Part shown: positions 32,365-41,647 of the stretch, piece after piece
Layout of the letters: every line of letters begins with the position of its first letter
Position numbering within the stretch: the stretch's first letter is position 1
Assembly (NCBI RefSeq): GCF_004368785.1
Contig: NZ_SODM01000005.1
Coordinates: 310,001-374,000, forward strand
Source of the DNA: Flavobacterium sp. 270
Lineage (GTDB): Bacteria > Bacteroidota > Bacteroidia > Flavobacteriales > Flavobacteriaceae
Direction: 5' to 3'
DNA: 64,000 bases
The notes under the pieces: model-generated
Database searches by the model: none
What the model saw: only the letters and a program-made list of their open reading frames with translations
What the model was told of the DNA's origin: nothing
Position numbers and translations under genes: made by a program

Positions 32365-33240
32365 ATGACAAACGAACAAAAAGCTATAAAAGCTACTATC
32401 TTCAGTATAGTCGGAAACACCTGCTTGGCCCTTGTAAAAGGATTGGCAGGTTTTTTTGGCAATTCTTATGCCTTGATTGCTGATGCGATCGAATCAACTA
32501 CGGACATATTTTCGTCTTGTCTGGTTTTATTCGGAATCAAGTATTCTAATAAACCGGCTGATGAAAATCACCCATACGGACATGGGCGCGCCGAACCTTT
32601 AATTACTTTTTTGGTTGTTGGATTTTTGATTACTTCGGCAACTATTATTGGTTACGAAAGTATTGCCAATATTCAGACTTCGCACGATTTACCAAAATCA
32701 TGGACACTTTATGTTTTAGGAGCTATTATTATCTGGAAAGAATATTCTTTTCGTTTGGTAATGAAACGCAGTAAACAAACCAATAGTTCGTCTCTTGCAG
32801 CAGATGCATGGCACCACCGTAGTGATGCAATTACTTCGGTTGCCGCATTTATCGGAATTTCTTTTGCTTTAATTATGGGCAAAGGTTACGAGTCTGCAGA
32901 TGATTGGGCCGCACTTTTTGCTGCTTTTTTTATTTTATACAACAGCTATAAAATTTTTAGACCTGCGCTTGGTGAAATCATGGATGAAAACCTAAACGAT
33001 GATTTAGTCGAAGAAATTCGTGTAAAAGCATTAAAAGTTCCTGGCATTTTAGGAACCGAAAAATGTTTCATCCGCAAAGCCGGAATGAAATATCATGTAG
33101 ATCTGCATGCCATTGTTTCAGCAAAAATTTCGGTAAAAGAGGGACATGATTTATCACATAAACTTCAAGATACACTTAAAGAATTAATTCCCCAATTAGG
33201 CAATGTTTTGATACATATTGAGCCGGATGATTATCATTGA
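32365..33240 (+). CDS. Cation diffusion facilitator (CDF) family transporter
   Basis: 291 residues, about six membrane helices and a C-terminal ferredoxin-like cytoplasmic domain (KALKVPGILGTEKCFIRKAGMKYHVDLHAIV). Metal-binding DxxxD pairs lie in the second and fifth helices: LIADAIESTTDIFSS and LAADAWHHRSDAITS (the His two residues before the Arg-Ser-Asp is a known site residue in Zn/Fe exporters). It moves divalent metal ions (Zn, Fe, Mn or Co) out of the cytoplasm against protons. Which metal is not certain. No operon partner. Confidence 0.93.
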   Translation: MTNEQKAIKATIFSIVGNTCLALVKGLAGFFGNSYALIADAIESTTDIFSSCLVLFGIKYSNKPADENHPYGHGRAEPLITFLVVGFLITSATIIGYESIANIQTSHDLPKSWTLYVLGAIIIWKEYSFRLVMKRSKQTNSSSLAADAWHHRSDAITSVAAFIGISFALIMGKGYESADDWAALFAAFFILYNSYKIFRPALGEIMDENLNDDLVEEIRVKALKVPGILGTEKCFIRKAGMKYHVDLHAIVSAKISVKEGHDLSHKLQDTLKELIPQLGNVLIHIEPDDYH

Positions 33241-33495
33241 GAGAGGTTTAAATGTTCAGGGTTACAAAGGTGCAAAGATGTTGAGGCGCTAAATTTCTGA
33301 GATTTTAAGATTTCCTATTTGTCCGGCTGAACGAAGTCGAAGCCCACGCAAAGCATATCAAGTTTCAAAATAAAATTTAGTTTCTCGTAGATTTAGCGGA
33401 TTCAGCGAATTCTCCTAATATGAAAAATCTCTAAAATCTGCTAAATCTGCGGGAAAAAACCTTTGTACCTTTGTACCTCATAACCTTTGCCCCTT
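33241..33495. repeat. Decayed inverted-repeat spacer
   Basis: Contains AAAGGTGCAAAGATG and its partner CCTTTGTACCTTTGTACCTC, a TAGATTTAGCGGATTCAGC / TCTGCTAAATCTGCGGG pair, and a piece (CTGAACGAAGTCGAAGCC) of the family at 61428-61512. The spacer looks like several overlapping remnants. Confidence 0.55.
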
Positions 33496-35985
33496 TTAAT
33501 TCAATACATTCAAAATCTTCAAGCCAAAAACAACACCATTTTGTTGTATTCCGCCTTGATAAGAATGCACATAATCTACTCTGAAGAATTTAAATTTTCC
33601 AAAACCAAGATTGTCCAAACCAACAGTAAACTCGGTATATGGTTTTCTATCGGGAATGGCGAGCGAATGAAAACCTAAATTCATAGTCGATTTTAAAAGA
33701 TTCAACAACGGAATTTTATTCATAATAAAACCAGTGTCATTGTATTCTAAATGATTTTCAAGATAACTGTCGTTTGTACTATTTGCATAGTACGGCATTA
33801 AATTAAAAACATTTAAATAACGATCGCTCGTGCCGATATGCGTTTGATTTCCGTTAAAATGTCTGTAATCTATAAAAGAGATATTTTCGGCATTAAAGAA
33901 TTTTCCGGCTCTAAAATTCATTCCCAAAACACCTTTATTTCCTAACGATAAATCATATTGTACTGAAGCACCAATTCGTTCAAATTCATAATTTTTCTCG
34001 CTTGCTGCAAATGCTTTTTCAAAAGTTAAAAATACAGTAGGGTATTTGTCGTCTTTGAAATTATATCTTCCGTCTGGCCTTGAAATATATTTGTTTCCGA
34101 AATTAATTTTGGCAGTCAATGTCGCTTTGAATAAATGATGCGGATCAAAAGCAAGAGTTTCAAAATCATTTGGCGCAAGCGGATTATTAGAAGAATAAAT
34201 ATCATCTCTTTTAAAGAACGAATAATCTGTTGTATTAAAAAGAGGTTTTCGCTGTTCATAAGCTACTTTAGCAAACAAATTTACTCCATTTGCCACATCC
34301 TGCGCATAATTAATCTGAGCAAATTCTAAATTGTAAAGTTTCATGTAGTTGTCTTTAAAAAATAAAGAACTTACCGAATTGACAATTTTACTTATAGGTT
34401 CAGCACTATTATACTGAGCCACTTTTGTTCCGCCAGAAACGCCTATTGTAGCATAATTTATATTGTTGAATTTATGATAAAATTCTCCGGTAACACGAAA
34501 ACGCTCGTCTGAAAAACCATAATTAAAAGTAGTTTTGATAGAAGTGCTTTTTCCTTTTTCGTCATCCCAATTTCTAAAAGAAAAGCCAGAATCAAAATTA
34601 AAACCCTGAACCGTATTAAAACTTAAAGAAGCAATATTTAATAATCCGTCATATTTAAAAGCATATTTTTTGAAAGTATTCTTGTAATCGTAGCCCATTA
34701 AAATGTCGAAAATTTTAAACTTGTTGCCTTTTGCATCAACAGAATCAGTGTATTTCTGCGATTTTCTTATGGTTTGCAAACTGTCTTTTTTGGTGTAATC
34801 AGCACTTTCTTCAATTGTCAGCGGAATTGGTCGAATTTCATTCCAAAAGGCGTCATCTTTCTTATTCGCATTGGCTTCAAAAGCAACAATTTCGTTACCA
34901 AAAGTCTTCTTTTGAAAAGCATCCGGAAACTCATAATTAGAATAAACATAATTAAATTGTCCCGAAAATTTGATACCAAAAACTCCCGCATTAAAAGATA
35001 AAGTCTGAGCGTTTTTCGACCAGATTTTATTTTTAGAATTATAACTAAAGCTTTGTTTTAAAGTCATTAATTCAGTGAATTCATTTTTCATTCGGTAACC
35101 TTTTATATCCAGATCTATCGCATAAATCGCAAAACTGTCGTCAACAATATAAATATAACCTTCAAAAACAGGTTCTTTATCTCGTTTTGGCGTTACTTTA
35201 ATCTTGTTGATTTCCTGATTGTTGGAATCAAAAAAAGTACCTTCTAATTTGTATTTATAATAATTGAAAGCGTTATCGGCAATTGGAGATATTAACTTTA
35301 CATCAAAATCCAGCGTATTATCATAAAAATCATAAGTAGATAACGCAGCAGTATTGTAGCTGTAACCTCTATTGTTTCCAGAGATTTTTGAAGCAACAAT
35401 ATTTTCTTTGAGTTTATTCGGTTTCTCAAAACTGACCTTAGAAATGGTTTCAGATAAATATAAAATACCTGTTCCTGTAGAATCTAAATTAGAAGCCATA
35501 TCTGGGCCAAGATCTATCTTTTTACCTAATATTTTTTTAGGCAGATCTTTAACTTTAAACATTCCTTTAGAATAAAAATCAGCAGTGTATCGGGAAGTTT
35601 TTTCGGAGTTTTCTTTTTTATTGGCAATGGCACTTTTTATAATCGCGTTTGCAGGATTATTTTTAGGATCAATTACAACTTCGTTTAAAGCAAAACTTTC
35701 TTCCTGCAGCTGCACATCCAAAACAATTGTTTTAGAATCTGGAGAGACAGAAATCTTTTGTGTTTTAAAACCTAAATATTGAAATGTGATTTTATTTTTG
35801 CCAATTTCTTTGACATTCAGCTGATATTTCCCCTGTTCATTTGAAGTTGTACCGCTATAGGTGTTTTCCTCAAAAACGGAAACAAAAGGCAGTGGATTTC
35901 CTTTTTGATCTGTAATTGTTCCTTTGATTTGAGCAAAGTTGGAAATTGAAAAAAGTATAAAGGCAAATAAAATATAGTTTCTCAT
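33496..35985 (-). CDS. DUF5686 / carboxypeptidase-regulatory-like outer membrane protein
   Basis: 829 residues. Signal peptide to ~18 (FSISNFAQ); carboxypeptidase-regulatory-like Ig domain ~20-95 (IKGTITDQKGNPLPFVSVFEENTYSGTTSNEQGKYQL); then a large DUF5686 barrel-like region with LNEVVIDPKNNPANAIIKSAI (~105) and a C-terminal tail of strands ending VVFGLKILNVLN. This pairing is a standard Bacteroidota family, localised in the outer membrane, role unknown (TonB plug motifs are absent). Monocistronic. Confidence 0.9.
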   Translation of the reverse strand: MRNYILFAFILFSISNFAQIKGTITDQKGNPLPFVSVFEENTYSGTTSNEQGKYQLNVKEIGKNKITFQYLGFKTQKISVSPDSKTIVLDVQLQEESFALNEVVIDPKNNPANAIIKSAIANKKENSEKTSRYTADFYSKGMFKVKDLPKKILGKKIDLGPDMASNLDSTGTGILYLSETISKVSFEKPNKLKENIVASKISGNNRGYSYNTAALSTYDFYDNTLDFDVKLISPIADNAFNYYKYKLEGTFFDSNNQEINKIKVTPKRDKEPVFEGYIYIVDDSFAIYAIDLDIKGYRMKNEFTELMTLKQSFSYNSKNKIWSKNAQTLSFNAGVFGIKFSGQFNYVYSNYEFPDAFQKKTFGNEIVAFEANANKKDDAFWNEIRPIPLTIEESADYTKKDSLQTIRKSQKYTDSVDAKGNKFKIFDILMGYDYKNTFKKYAFKYDGLLNIASLSFNTVQGFNFDSGFSFRNWDDEKGKSTSIKTTFNYGFSDERFRVTGEFYHKFNNINYATIGVSGGTKVAQYNSAEPISKIVNSVSSLFFKDNYMKLYNLEFAQINYAQDVANGVNLFAKVAYEQRKPLFNTTDYSFFKRDDIYSSNNPLAPNDFETLAFDPHHLFKATLTAKINFGNKYISRPDGRYNFKDDKYPTVFLTFEKAFAASEKNYEFERIGASVQYDLSLGNKGVLGMNFRAGKFFNAENISFIDYRHFNGNQTHIGTSDRYLNVFNLMPYYANSTNDSYLENHLEYNDTGFIMNKIPLLNLLKSTMNLGFHSLAIPDRKPYTEFTVGLDNLGFGKFKFFRVDYVHSYQGGIQQNGVVFGLKILNVLN

Positions 35986-36055
35986 AAAGTATTTTTCTAT
36001 ATCAAAAATACAAGATGAAAAAATGCTGCTTATTAAAAATTTGTTAAAAGAAATC

Positions 36056-36469
36056 TTATAAGAATGATTGAATTGCTAATTCGTAGATTTTTAAGCCAAA
36101 ACCTAAAATAACACCTTTTGCATTTCCGGATAAATACGATTGATGTCTAAAACTTTCGCGGGCATATGTATTAGAAATGTGAACTTCTATAACTGGAGTT
36201 GTCACCGCTTTCATAGCATCGCCCAAACCAATTGAAGTGTGCGTGTATGCGCCGGCGTTTAAAATAATTCCGTCAAAAGTAAAGCCAACTTCCTGAATTT
36301 TCCCGATCAATTCTCCTTCAATATTGCTTTGATAATAGGAAAGTTCAACGTTTGGAAATTTTGTCTGCAGGATTTCAAAATAATCTTCAAAGGTTTGACT
36401 TCCGTAAACTTCTGGTTCGCGTTTTCCTAAAAGATTTAAATTGGGTCCGTTGATGATGCAGATTTTCAT
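36056..36469 (-). CDS. aroQ: Type II 3-dehydroquinate dehydratase
   Basis: 137 residues. Motifs of the type II enzyme: IINGPNLNLLGKREPEVYG, the catalytic-Tyr region of the lid (YG in EVYGSQTF), SNIEGELIGKIQ, LNAGAYTHTSIGLGDAM and VHISNTYARESFRHQSYLSG (the conserved His). Dehydrates 3-dehydroquinate to 3-dehydroshikimate in the aromatic amino-acid pathway; a cytoplasmic dodecamer. Preceded by a porin-like gene on the same strand whose terminator lies between. Confidence 0.96.
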   Translation of the reverse strand: MKICIINGPNLNLLGKREPEVYGSQTFEDYFEILQTKFPNVELSYYQSNIEGELIGKIQEVGFTFDGIILNAGAYTHTSIGLGDAMKAVTTPVIEVHISNTYARESFRHQSYLSGNAKGVILGFGLKIYELAIQSFL

Positions 36470-36527
36470 GTTTTTATGCTTTGCTTTAAATTGAATTATT
36501 AGTATTAGAATTGAATCTTGTAAAAAT

Positions 36528-36558
36528 AAAAAAACCGTTCCAAATATTAGAACGGTTT
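36528..36558 (-). terminator. Terminator of the PorT-like gene
   Basis: Stem AAACCGTTC / GAACGGTTT (9 bp), 9-base loop, T-rich on the minus strand, 26 bases after the stop at 36584. Confidence 0.85.
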
Positions 36559-36583
36559 ATATAAAAGTATGTGATATTATTTT

Positions 36584-37144
36584 TTAGAACATAAATCCTG
36601 CTGATAATTGTACTACTGAGTTTTTAACATCTGCATTTTTAGAAGCTTCTGTTAATCCTAAACCATAACGAGCCTGAACAAATATACCTTCAGTAATTTT
36701 TAAGCCTAAACCAGCGTTAACACCAAACTCAAAAGTTTCAGCATCTTTAACGTCAAAATTATTTTTCTCGCTTACTAAAAATGAAGCTTGTGGCCCAACT
36801 TCTAAACTTAATGATTTAGTCATATAGATTTTAGCCATTACAGGAATTGATATATAACCTAATTCATTTTTAAAGTCTTGTACAGCATTTTTGTAAGTTG
36901 CTCCTTGTGTTGAATACAAAAGCTCTGGCTGAATCGAGAATTTTTCAAGTAATTTAACTTCAGCTACTAAACCTGCATGGTAACTAGTAATTCCGTCTTT
37001 ATCAAAAGCAACACCATTAAGTGATGCATCTCCAGTTTGACTTGCAAAGTTAACCCCTGCTTTTACACCAATTTTTAATAATTGTGCTTGTATTGTAGCT
37101 GATGTTGCAAGGAACAGGACAGCTGCTAAAAGTATCTTTTTCAT
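36584..37144 (-). CDS. PorT-like outer membrane beta-barrel protein
   Basis: 186 residues. Signal peptide to ~21 (TSATIQAQ), then an eight-stranded-type barrel: IGVKAGVNFASQTG, ITSYHAGLVAEVKLLEKFSIQPELLYSTQGATYK, ISIPVMAKIYMTKSLSLEVGPQASFLVS and a terminal Phe (VQLSAGFMF). This is the common Bacteroidota OMP_b-brl_2/PorT family. Similar proteins at 38217 and a relative at 37431 suggest gene duplication. Function unknown. Confidence 0.92.
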   Translation of the reverse strand: MKKILLAAVLFLATSATIQAQLLKIGVKAGVNFASQTGDASLNGVAFDKDGITSYHAGLVAEVKLLEKFSIQPELLYSTQGATYKNAVQDFKNELGYISIPVMAKIYMTKSLSLEVGPQASFLVSEKNNFDVKDAETFEFGVNAGLGLKITEGIFVQARYGLGLTEASKNADVKNSVVQLSAGFMF

Positions 37145-37430
37145 AAATGTGTTTTTTAAAAGTTTGGTATTATTTATAAATGTTATTTACTGGTCAAAAC
37201 TACAAATTCAGAAAATTATTGTTTTATATTTTAGTTTATTTAATTAATAAAATTCCCACTAAGTCGATTTTAAACCTCTGTAATATCCTGTATTTTGGTG
37301 TTTTTTGTTGTTAATCAATGATTTGATGTGTTTATTCTGTTTGTCTTATTTTAATACTTTATTTTCTTTTAGGGGATGTTTTTTTGTAAGTCTAATTTTA
37401 CTTTTGAGGTTGTAATTAAAAAAATACAAT

Positions 37431-37940
37431 ATGAAAAAAATGATTTTTGCTGCTTTGGCAGTATTGACTTTCGGATTTGCTAATGCTCAAGAGCAAACAG
37501 CAAAAGGAAAATGGTTAATTGAAACTAATACTGGTTTCGGAGCTACTAACGTAGGAAATACAGGATTCCGTTTAAGCTCGCAGGATGGAGAAACTGAGTG
37601 GGGAGTTGGAGCTGAAGCAGGTTACTTCGTTGCTGATAATTTAGCTGTAAAAGCTGGTTTAGGTTATAATGACCAAGGTCATAGTGTAAATTCAATCGCT
37701 TACAAAGTGGGTGCAAAGTATTATTTGCTTAACAAGTTTCCTTTAGAAGCTTCTTACACTGGAGCAAGTATAAAAGGTGCTGATGAAAATCCATCTTACT
37801 TAGGATTACAAGGTGGTTATGCTTTATTTATTGGAAAAAACATTTCAATTGAGCCAGGATTACGTTACAACATTTCGTTAAATGACGATTATGGTAAAGA
37901 TGTATTTCAATTAAATGTTGGATTTGCATTGCATTTTTAA
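37431..37940 (+). CDS. Small outer membrane beta-barrel protein
   Basis: 169 residues. Signal peptide (MIFAALAVLTFGFANAQ) followed by strands GKWLIETNTGFGAT, AEAGYFVADNLAVKAGLGYND and a final Phe (LNVGFALHF). Belongs to the OmpW/OmpA-like eight-strand group, distinct from the two PorT-like neighbours but with a nearly identical signal peptide to the gene at 38217. A TACTTTTG box (37399-37406) lies 24 bases before the ATG. Function unknown. Confidence 0.9.
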   Translation: MKKMIFAALAVLTFGFANAQEQTAKGKWLIETNTGFGATNVGNTGFRLSSQDGETEWGVGAEAGYFVADNLAVKAGLGYNDQGHSVNSIAYKVGAKYYLLNKFPLEASYTGASIKGADENPSYLGLQGGYALFIGKNISIEPGLRYNISLNDDYGKDVFQLNVGFALHF

Positions 37941-37965
37941 TCTTTTAGACGATAAAAAATCTTTA

Positions 37966-37997
37966 AAAAGCTTTCTCATTTTGGGAAAGCTTTTTTG
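37966..37997 (+). terminator. Terminator after the small barrel gene
   Basis: Stem AAAAGCTTTC / GAAAGCTTTT with a short loop, then TTTT, 25 bases after the stop. Confidence 0.85.
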
Positions 37998-38216
37998 TTA
38001 TTGAAATATTAATCTTGTTAATTTTAAAATCCGCAAAAATGTATGGATTTGCTTTTTTTAGTGAGAAATATAAGATTAATATATTTTAAATCAATGTAAT
38101 ACAGCTGATAATGATTTTTTATTTTAACTTTAAGTAATTGTTTTTTAATTTGTTTTATTAGGAAATTTAATATACGTTTTTTAGGTTTGTTTTCTAAACT
38201 TTAACGAAATAAAAAA

Positions 38217-38795
38217 ATGAAAAAAATTGTTTTATCACTAGTTGCGATTTTAGCATTTGGATTTGCAAATGCTCAGCAAACAAGATTTGGAGTAAAGGGA
38301 GGTCTTAATGTTGCTTCTTTTGCAGGAGGAAATTATTGGGATGCAAAATCTTTAATAGGTTTTCAAGTAGGAGGTTTTGCAGAAATTAAAGTTATTGAGA
38401 GATTGGCTATTCAGCCAGAGGTTTTGTTTTCTACGCAAGGTGCTAAACTTGAAGGACCTGGAAGCAGCGATTTCGATTCTAAATTAAATTATATTAACGT
38501 TCCGGTTTTAGCCAAATTTTTTATTACAAAACAATGGACAGTAGAGGCAGGTCCTCAAATAGGTTTCTTAGTATCTGCAAAACAAGAAGGTGAAGATGTA
38601 AAAGATCTTTATAAATCTACAGATTTTGGTTTTAATTTTGGTGGTGGTTATAACTTTACAGACAATTTTTCTGTAGGTGTTCGCTATACAGTAGGTTTAT
38701 CGAATGTTGCAGATTACAATGCAGAGGATTTTGATGAATATTATGACAGTCCAAAAAACAGTGTTTTTGCAATTTCTGCAGCTTATAAATTCTAA
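38217..38795 (+). CDS. PorT-like outer membrane beta-barrel protein
   Basis: 192 residues. Signal peptide (VLSLVAILAFGFANAQ), then RFGVKGGLNVASFAG, VIERLAIQPEVLFSTQGAKLEG, INVPVLAKFFITKQWTVEAGPQIGFLVS, ending in AYKF. Closely follows the strand order of the gene at 36584-37144, so they are likely paralogues. A TAGGTTTG box lies at 38182-38189, 27 bases before the ATG. Function unknown. Confidence 0.92.
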   Translation: MKKIVLSLVAILAFGFANAQQTRFGVKGGLNVASFAGGNYWDAKSLIGFQVGGFAEIKVIERLAIQPEVLFSTQGAKLEGPGSSDFDSKLNYINVPVLAKFFITKQWTVEAGPQIGFLVSAKQEGEDVKDLYKSTDFGFNFGGGYNFTDNFSVGVRYTVGLSNVADYNAEDFDEYYDSPKNSVFAISAAYKF

Positions 38796-38818
38796 TTTTT
38801 GAATTTAAAATATATTTA

Positions 38819-38846
38819 AAACCTTCTCTAAACGGGAAGGTTTTTT
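38819..38846 (+). terminator. Terminator after the second PorT-like gene
   Basis: AAACCTTC / GAAGGTTT stem, then TTTT. It lies just before xerD and forces the xerD start downstream of it. Confidence 0.82.
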
Positions 38847-38874
38847 TATGCCTAAAATGTTTTACTTTGTAGTT

Positions 38875-39771
38875 ATGAATTGGAATAGATATATAAAAGA
38901 TTATCAATCGTATTTGCGGATAGAAAGAGGAATGTCTAAAAATACAATCGAAAACTACAGCTTTGATATTGAGCGTTTGTGTCTTTTTTTAGAAGTAAAT
39001 AATATTGATATTTCGCCTCTAAAAATTACAGATGAAACTTTACAGCAGTTTATTTACGAAGTAGCCAAAGAAGTAAATCCGCGATCACAGGCAAGAATAA
39101 TCTCCGGTTTAAAAAGTTTTTTCAGTTATTTAATTTTTGAAGACTACAGAAACGATAATCCCCTTGAATTAATAGAAAGTCCAAAAACCGGAAGAAAACT
39201 CCCAGATACACTTTCTGTTGAAGAAATTGATTCACTAATTGCTGTTATAGATTTAAGTTCAAACGAAGGCGAGAGAAATCGTGCCATGCTGGAAACCTTA
39301 TACGGTTGCGGACTTCGTGTTTCAGAATTAATTTCACTTAAAATTTCAGACCTCTTTTTTGAAGAAAGTTTTATAAAAATTACCGGAAAAGGAAATAAAG
39401 AACGTTTTGTTCCAATCGGTAAATTTGCGCAGCGATATATAGAAACCTACCAAAAAGAAATTCGCTCAAACCTGATCATAAAAAAAGGTTTTGAAGATAC
39501 TTTATTCCTAAACCGAAGAGGAGGACAACTCACTCGTGCCATGGTATTTACGATTATAAAAAGTTTAGCACTTAAGGTCGGTTTAAAGAAAAATATCAGT
39601 CCGCATACCTTGCGTCATTCTTTTGCAACCCACTTGTTGGAAAATGGTGCAGACCTAAGATCTATTCAGCTTATGTTGGGTCATGAATCGATTACTACTA
39701 CCGAAATTTATGTGCATTTAGATCGAAGTTTTTTAAAAGAAGTGATGCATTCTTTTCATCCAAGGAAATAA
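38875..39771 (+). CDS. xerD: Site-specific tyrosine recombinase XerD
   Basis: 298 residues from the ATG at 38875. A longer frame starts at 38848 inside the T-run of the preceding terminator, and 298 is the family's normal length, so 38875 is chosen. N-terminal SAM-like DNA-binding domain (YLRIERGMSKNTIENYSFDIERL), then the catalytic domain with Arg148 (CGLRVSE), Lys172 (GKGNKERFVP), His244-Arg247 (HTLRHSF), His270 (LGHESITTTE) and Tyr279 (IYVHL). It resolves chromosome dimers at dif together with XerC. Confidence 0.95.
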   Translation: MNWNRYIKDYQSYLRIERGMSKNTIENYSFDIERLCLFLEVNNIDISPLKITDETLQQFIYEVAKEVNPRSQARIISGLKSFFSYLIFEDYRNDNPLELIESPKTGRKLPDTLSVEEIDSLIAVIDLSSNEGERNRAMLETLYGCGLRVSELISLKISDLFFEESFIKITGKGNKERFVPIGKFAQRYIETYQKEIRSNLIIKKGFEDTLFLNRRGGQLTRAMVFTIIKSLALKVGLKKNISPHTLRHSFATHLLENGADLRSIQLMLGHESITTTEIYVHLDRSFLKEVMHSFHPRK

Positions 39772-39913
39772 TTTTGTCAGAAAGCCGTTATTTCTAAAGG
39801 AATAATTAATATATTGTGTTAAATTATTAATCAAATTTAATTTTATCGGTTTAAATTATGTTTTTATCGTTTTGGAAATAAAAATTGTAAGTATTTACCT
39901 AAAATAGTAATAT

Positions 39914-41434
39914 ATGGTTTTTGATTTGTATGGAAATGAAGATTGCATAGAGGTGAATAATTTTTACAAAAAATTGTTTGCAGAAATGCCCGATTTGCTT
40001 TTTCAGTTTGTTATCGACAAAAATAATAATTATTCTTTTCCCCTTGTCAGCAAATCTGCTGACGATATTTTTGAACTTCCGGTAAGTAAGTTTACCAACG
40101 AGATAATCTATATTATTTACGATAGAATTTTTGCGCAGGATCGCGAAATGTTTTTTCAATCTTTGGTCAAAGCACGAAAAGAAATAAAACCCTGGGAAAT
40201 TGAGTTTAGAGCCGTACTGCCCGTAAAAGGTTTGAGATGGTTTAAAATTTCAGCAAAATCAGAACAATCACCAGATGAAAAAGTCAGCTTTTTTGGCCAC
40301 GTTTCTGATATTACCGATTTAAAAGATAAAGAAGAAAAACTTCGAATTTCAGAAGAACGCTTTCAGTTTGCGCTTGATGCGTCAACAGTTGGTATTTGGG
40401 ATTGGGATATGATGACCAATAGTGTTTTTTATTCTTCACTTTCGCTTAAAATTTTAGAATTAGAATCAACAGATATTTTTGATGATCCAGAGCGCTGGGA
40501 TAAAATTGTGCATCCCGATGATCTTCCAAAATATTATTCAGATATTCAGGAACATTTTGATAATAAGATTCCATACTACGAAAATTACCATCGTGTAATG
40601 ACTTCGAGCGGTAATTACAAATGGATTTTAGATCGCGGAAAAGTAATCAAGCGAGATGAAGATGGAAAACCAATGCGCGTTATTGGAACTCATACTGATG
40701 TTTCTCTGCAAAAAGAAAAAGAACTCGATCTAATCAAAACAATGAAATTGTACAGCGATCAAAACAGTAGATTGCTGAATTTTTCTCATATCGTTTCGCA
40801 CAATTTGAATACGCAGGCAGGAAACATAAAATCGATTTTAGATTTTATTGATGCCGATGTAGAAAAAGAAACTGTTTCTGAAATGCTGGAACATCTGCGT
40901 ACGGTTTCGAATGATTTAAATGAAACCATTTCAAATTTAACCCAGATCGTAAAAACGCAGAATAACATAAACATTGCTGTTGTGCCGTTGAAGATTTGTG
41001 AATACATCGACAAAACAGTTTCGACCATAAAAGGCTACGACAAGCAGACAAAAGTTACGATTGTAAATAATGTTCCAAAATACCTGACGATTAATTTTAA
41101 TCCGGCTTATCTGGAAAGTGTTTTGCTGAATTTTACCACGAATGCTATAAAATATGCGCATCCGGATCGCGACCCAATAATTACGTTTGATTTTTCGATA
41201 GAGCCCGAAGGTTATAAATCGCTAAAAATTACAGACAACGGTTTAGGTATTGATTTGAGCATTTACGGAGATTTACTTTTTGGGATGTATAAAACATTTC
41301 ACAAACATGAGGAAGCAAGAGGAATTGGATTGTATATCACCAGAAATCAAATAGAAGCCATGAAAGGAAGTATTTCTGTAGAAAGTGAAGTTGGAGTAGG
41401 GACTTGTTTTAAAATCGTTTTTAACGATATGTAA
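39914..41434 (+). CDS. PAS-domain sensor histidine kinase
   Basis: 506 residues, no membrane helix, hence cytoplasmic. A PAS-like domain at ~25-140, a second PAS_3 at ~145-265 (FALDASTVGIWDWDMMTNSVFYS, HPDDLPKYYSDIQEHF, GTHTDVS), a HisKA-like helix hairpin with His296 in IVSHNLNTQAGN, and an ATPase domain with the N box NFTTNAIKYA (Asn410), G1 DNGLGID and G2 GIGLYI. Such proteins phosphorylate a response regulator; none is encoded in the window, so it is an orphan kinase. Signal unknown. Confidence 0.92.
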   Translation: MVFDLYGNEDCIEVNNFYKKLFAEMPDLLFQFVIDKNNNYSFPLVSKSADDIFELPVSKFTNEIIYIIYDRIFAQDREMFFQSLVKARKEIKPWEIEFRAVLPVKGLRWFKISAKSEQSPDEKVSFFGHVSDITDLKDKEEKLRISEERFQFALDASTVGIWDWDMMTNSVFYSSLSLKILELESTDIFDDPERWDKIVHPDDLPKYYSDIQEHFDNKIPYYENYHRVMTSSGNYKWILDRGKVIKRDEDGKPMRVIGTHTDVSLQKEKELDLIKTMKLYSDQNSRLLNFSHIVSHNLNTQAGNIKSILDFIDADVEKETVSEMLEHLRTVSNDLNETISNLTQIVKTQNNINIAVVPLKICEYIDKTVSTIKGYDKQTKVTIVNNVPKYLTINFNPAYLESVLLNFTTNAIKYAHPDRDPIITFDFSIEPEGYKSLKITDNGLGIDLSIYGDLLFGMYKTFHKHEEARGIGLYITRNQIEAMKGSISVESEVGVGTCFKIVFNDM

Positions 41435-41473
41435 ATAACTTTATTGGGTTAGGCAAAGTGTAATGAATTAATC

Positions 41474-41574
41474 TTGTCATTTCGACGAAGGAGAAATCTC
41501 CGCGAGAAACTCCACAAACATTGAATTACAAAGTCGAGCTGCTTGCGAAGATTTCTCCTTCGTCGAAATGACAA
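41474..41574. repeat. Perfect 26-bp inverted repeat (TTTCGACGAAGGAGAAATCT family)
   Basis: The arms 41474-41499 and 41549-41574 are exact reverse complements (TTGTCATTTCGACGAAGGAG...). The 49-base middle is unrelated to any gene. Elements with this 'cgaaatgac' arm are widespread in Flavobacteriia genomes. Confidence 0.88.
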
Positions 41575-41590
41575 TATTGAGTATAAATAA

Positions 41591-41629
41591 AATAATAAAG
41601 GCTGTCTTTTTGAGACAGCCTTTATTATT
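41591..41629 (-). terminator. Terminator of the rny gene
   Basis: 17-base arms (AATAATAAAGGCTGTCT / AGACAGCCTTTATTATT) are exact complements around a short loop, followed by T on the minus strand, 18 bases after the rny stop. Confidence 0.9.
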
Positions 41630-41647
41630 TTTTATAAGAAATGAGAA

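Noticed and set aside
34037-34044. A fifth GTAGGGTA in the DUF5686 gene
   Set aside because: It is followed by T, lies inside a coding sequence and lacks TGTTTTA 13 bases later, so it is not counted as a promoter element.
38848-38874. Earlier start of xerD
   Set aside because: It lies in the T-run of the preceding terminator, adds residues absent from the family, and would exceed the normal 298 residues.
41474-41574. Insertion sequence with terminal inverted repeats
   Set aside because: There is no transposase frame between the arms and no target-site duplication visible; the same holds for the other long inverted repeats.
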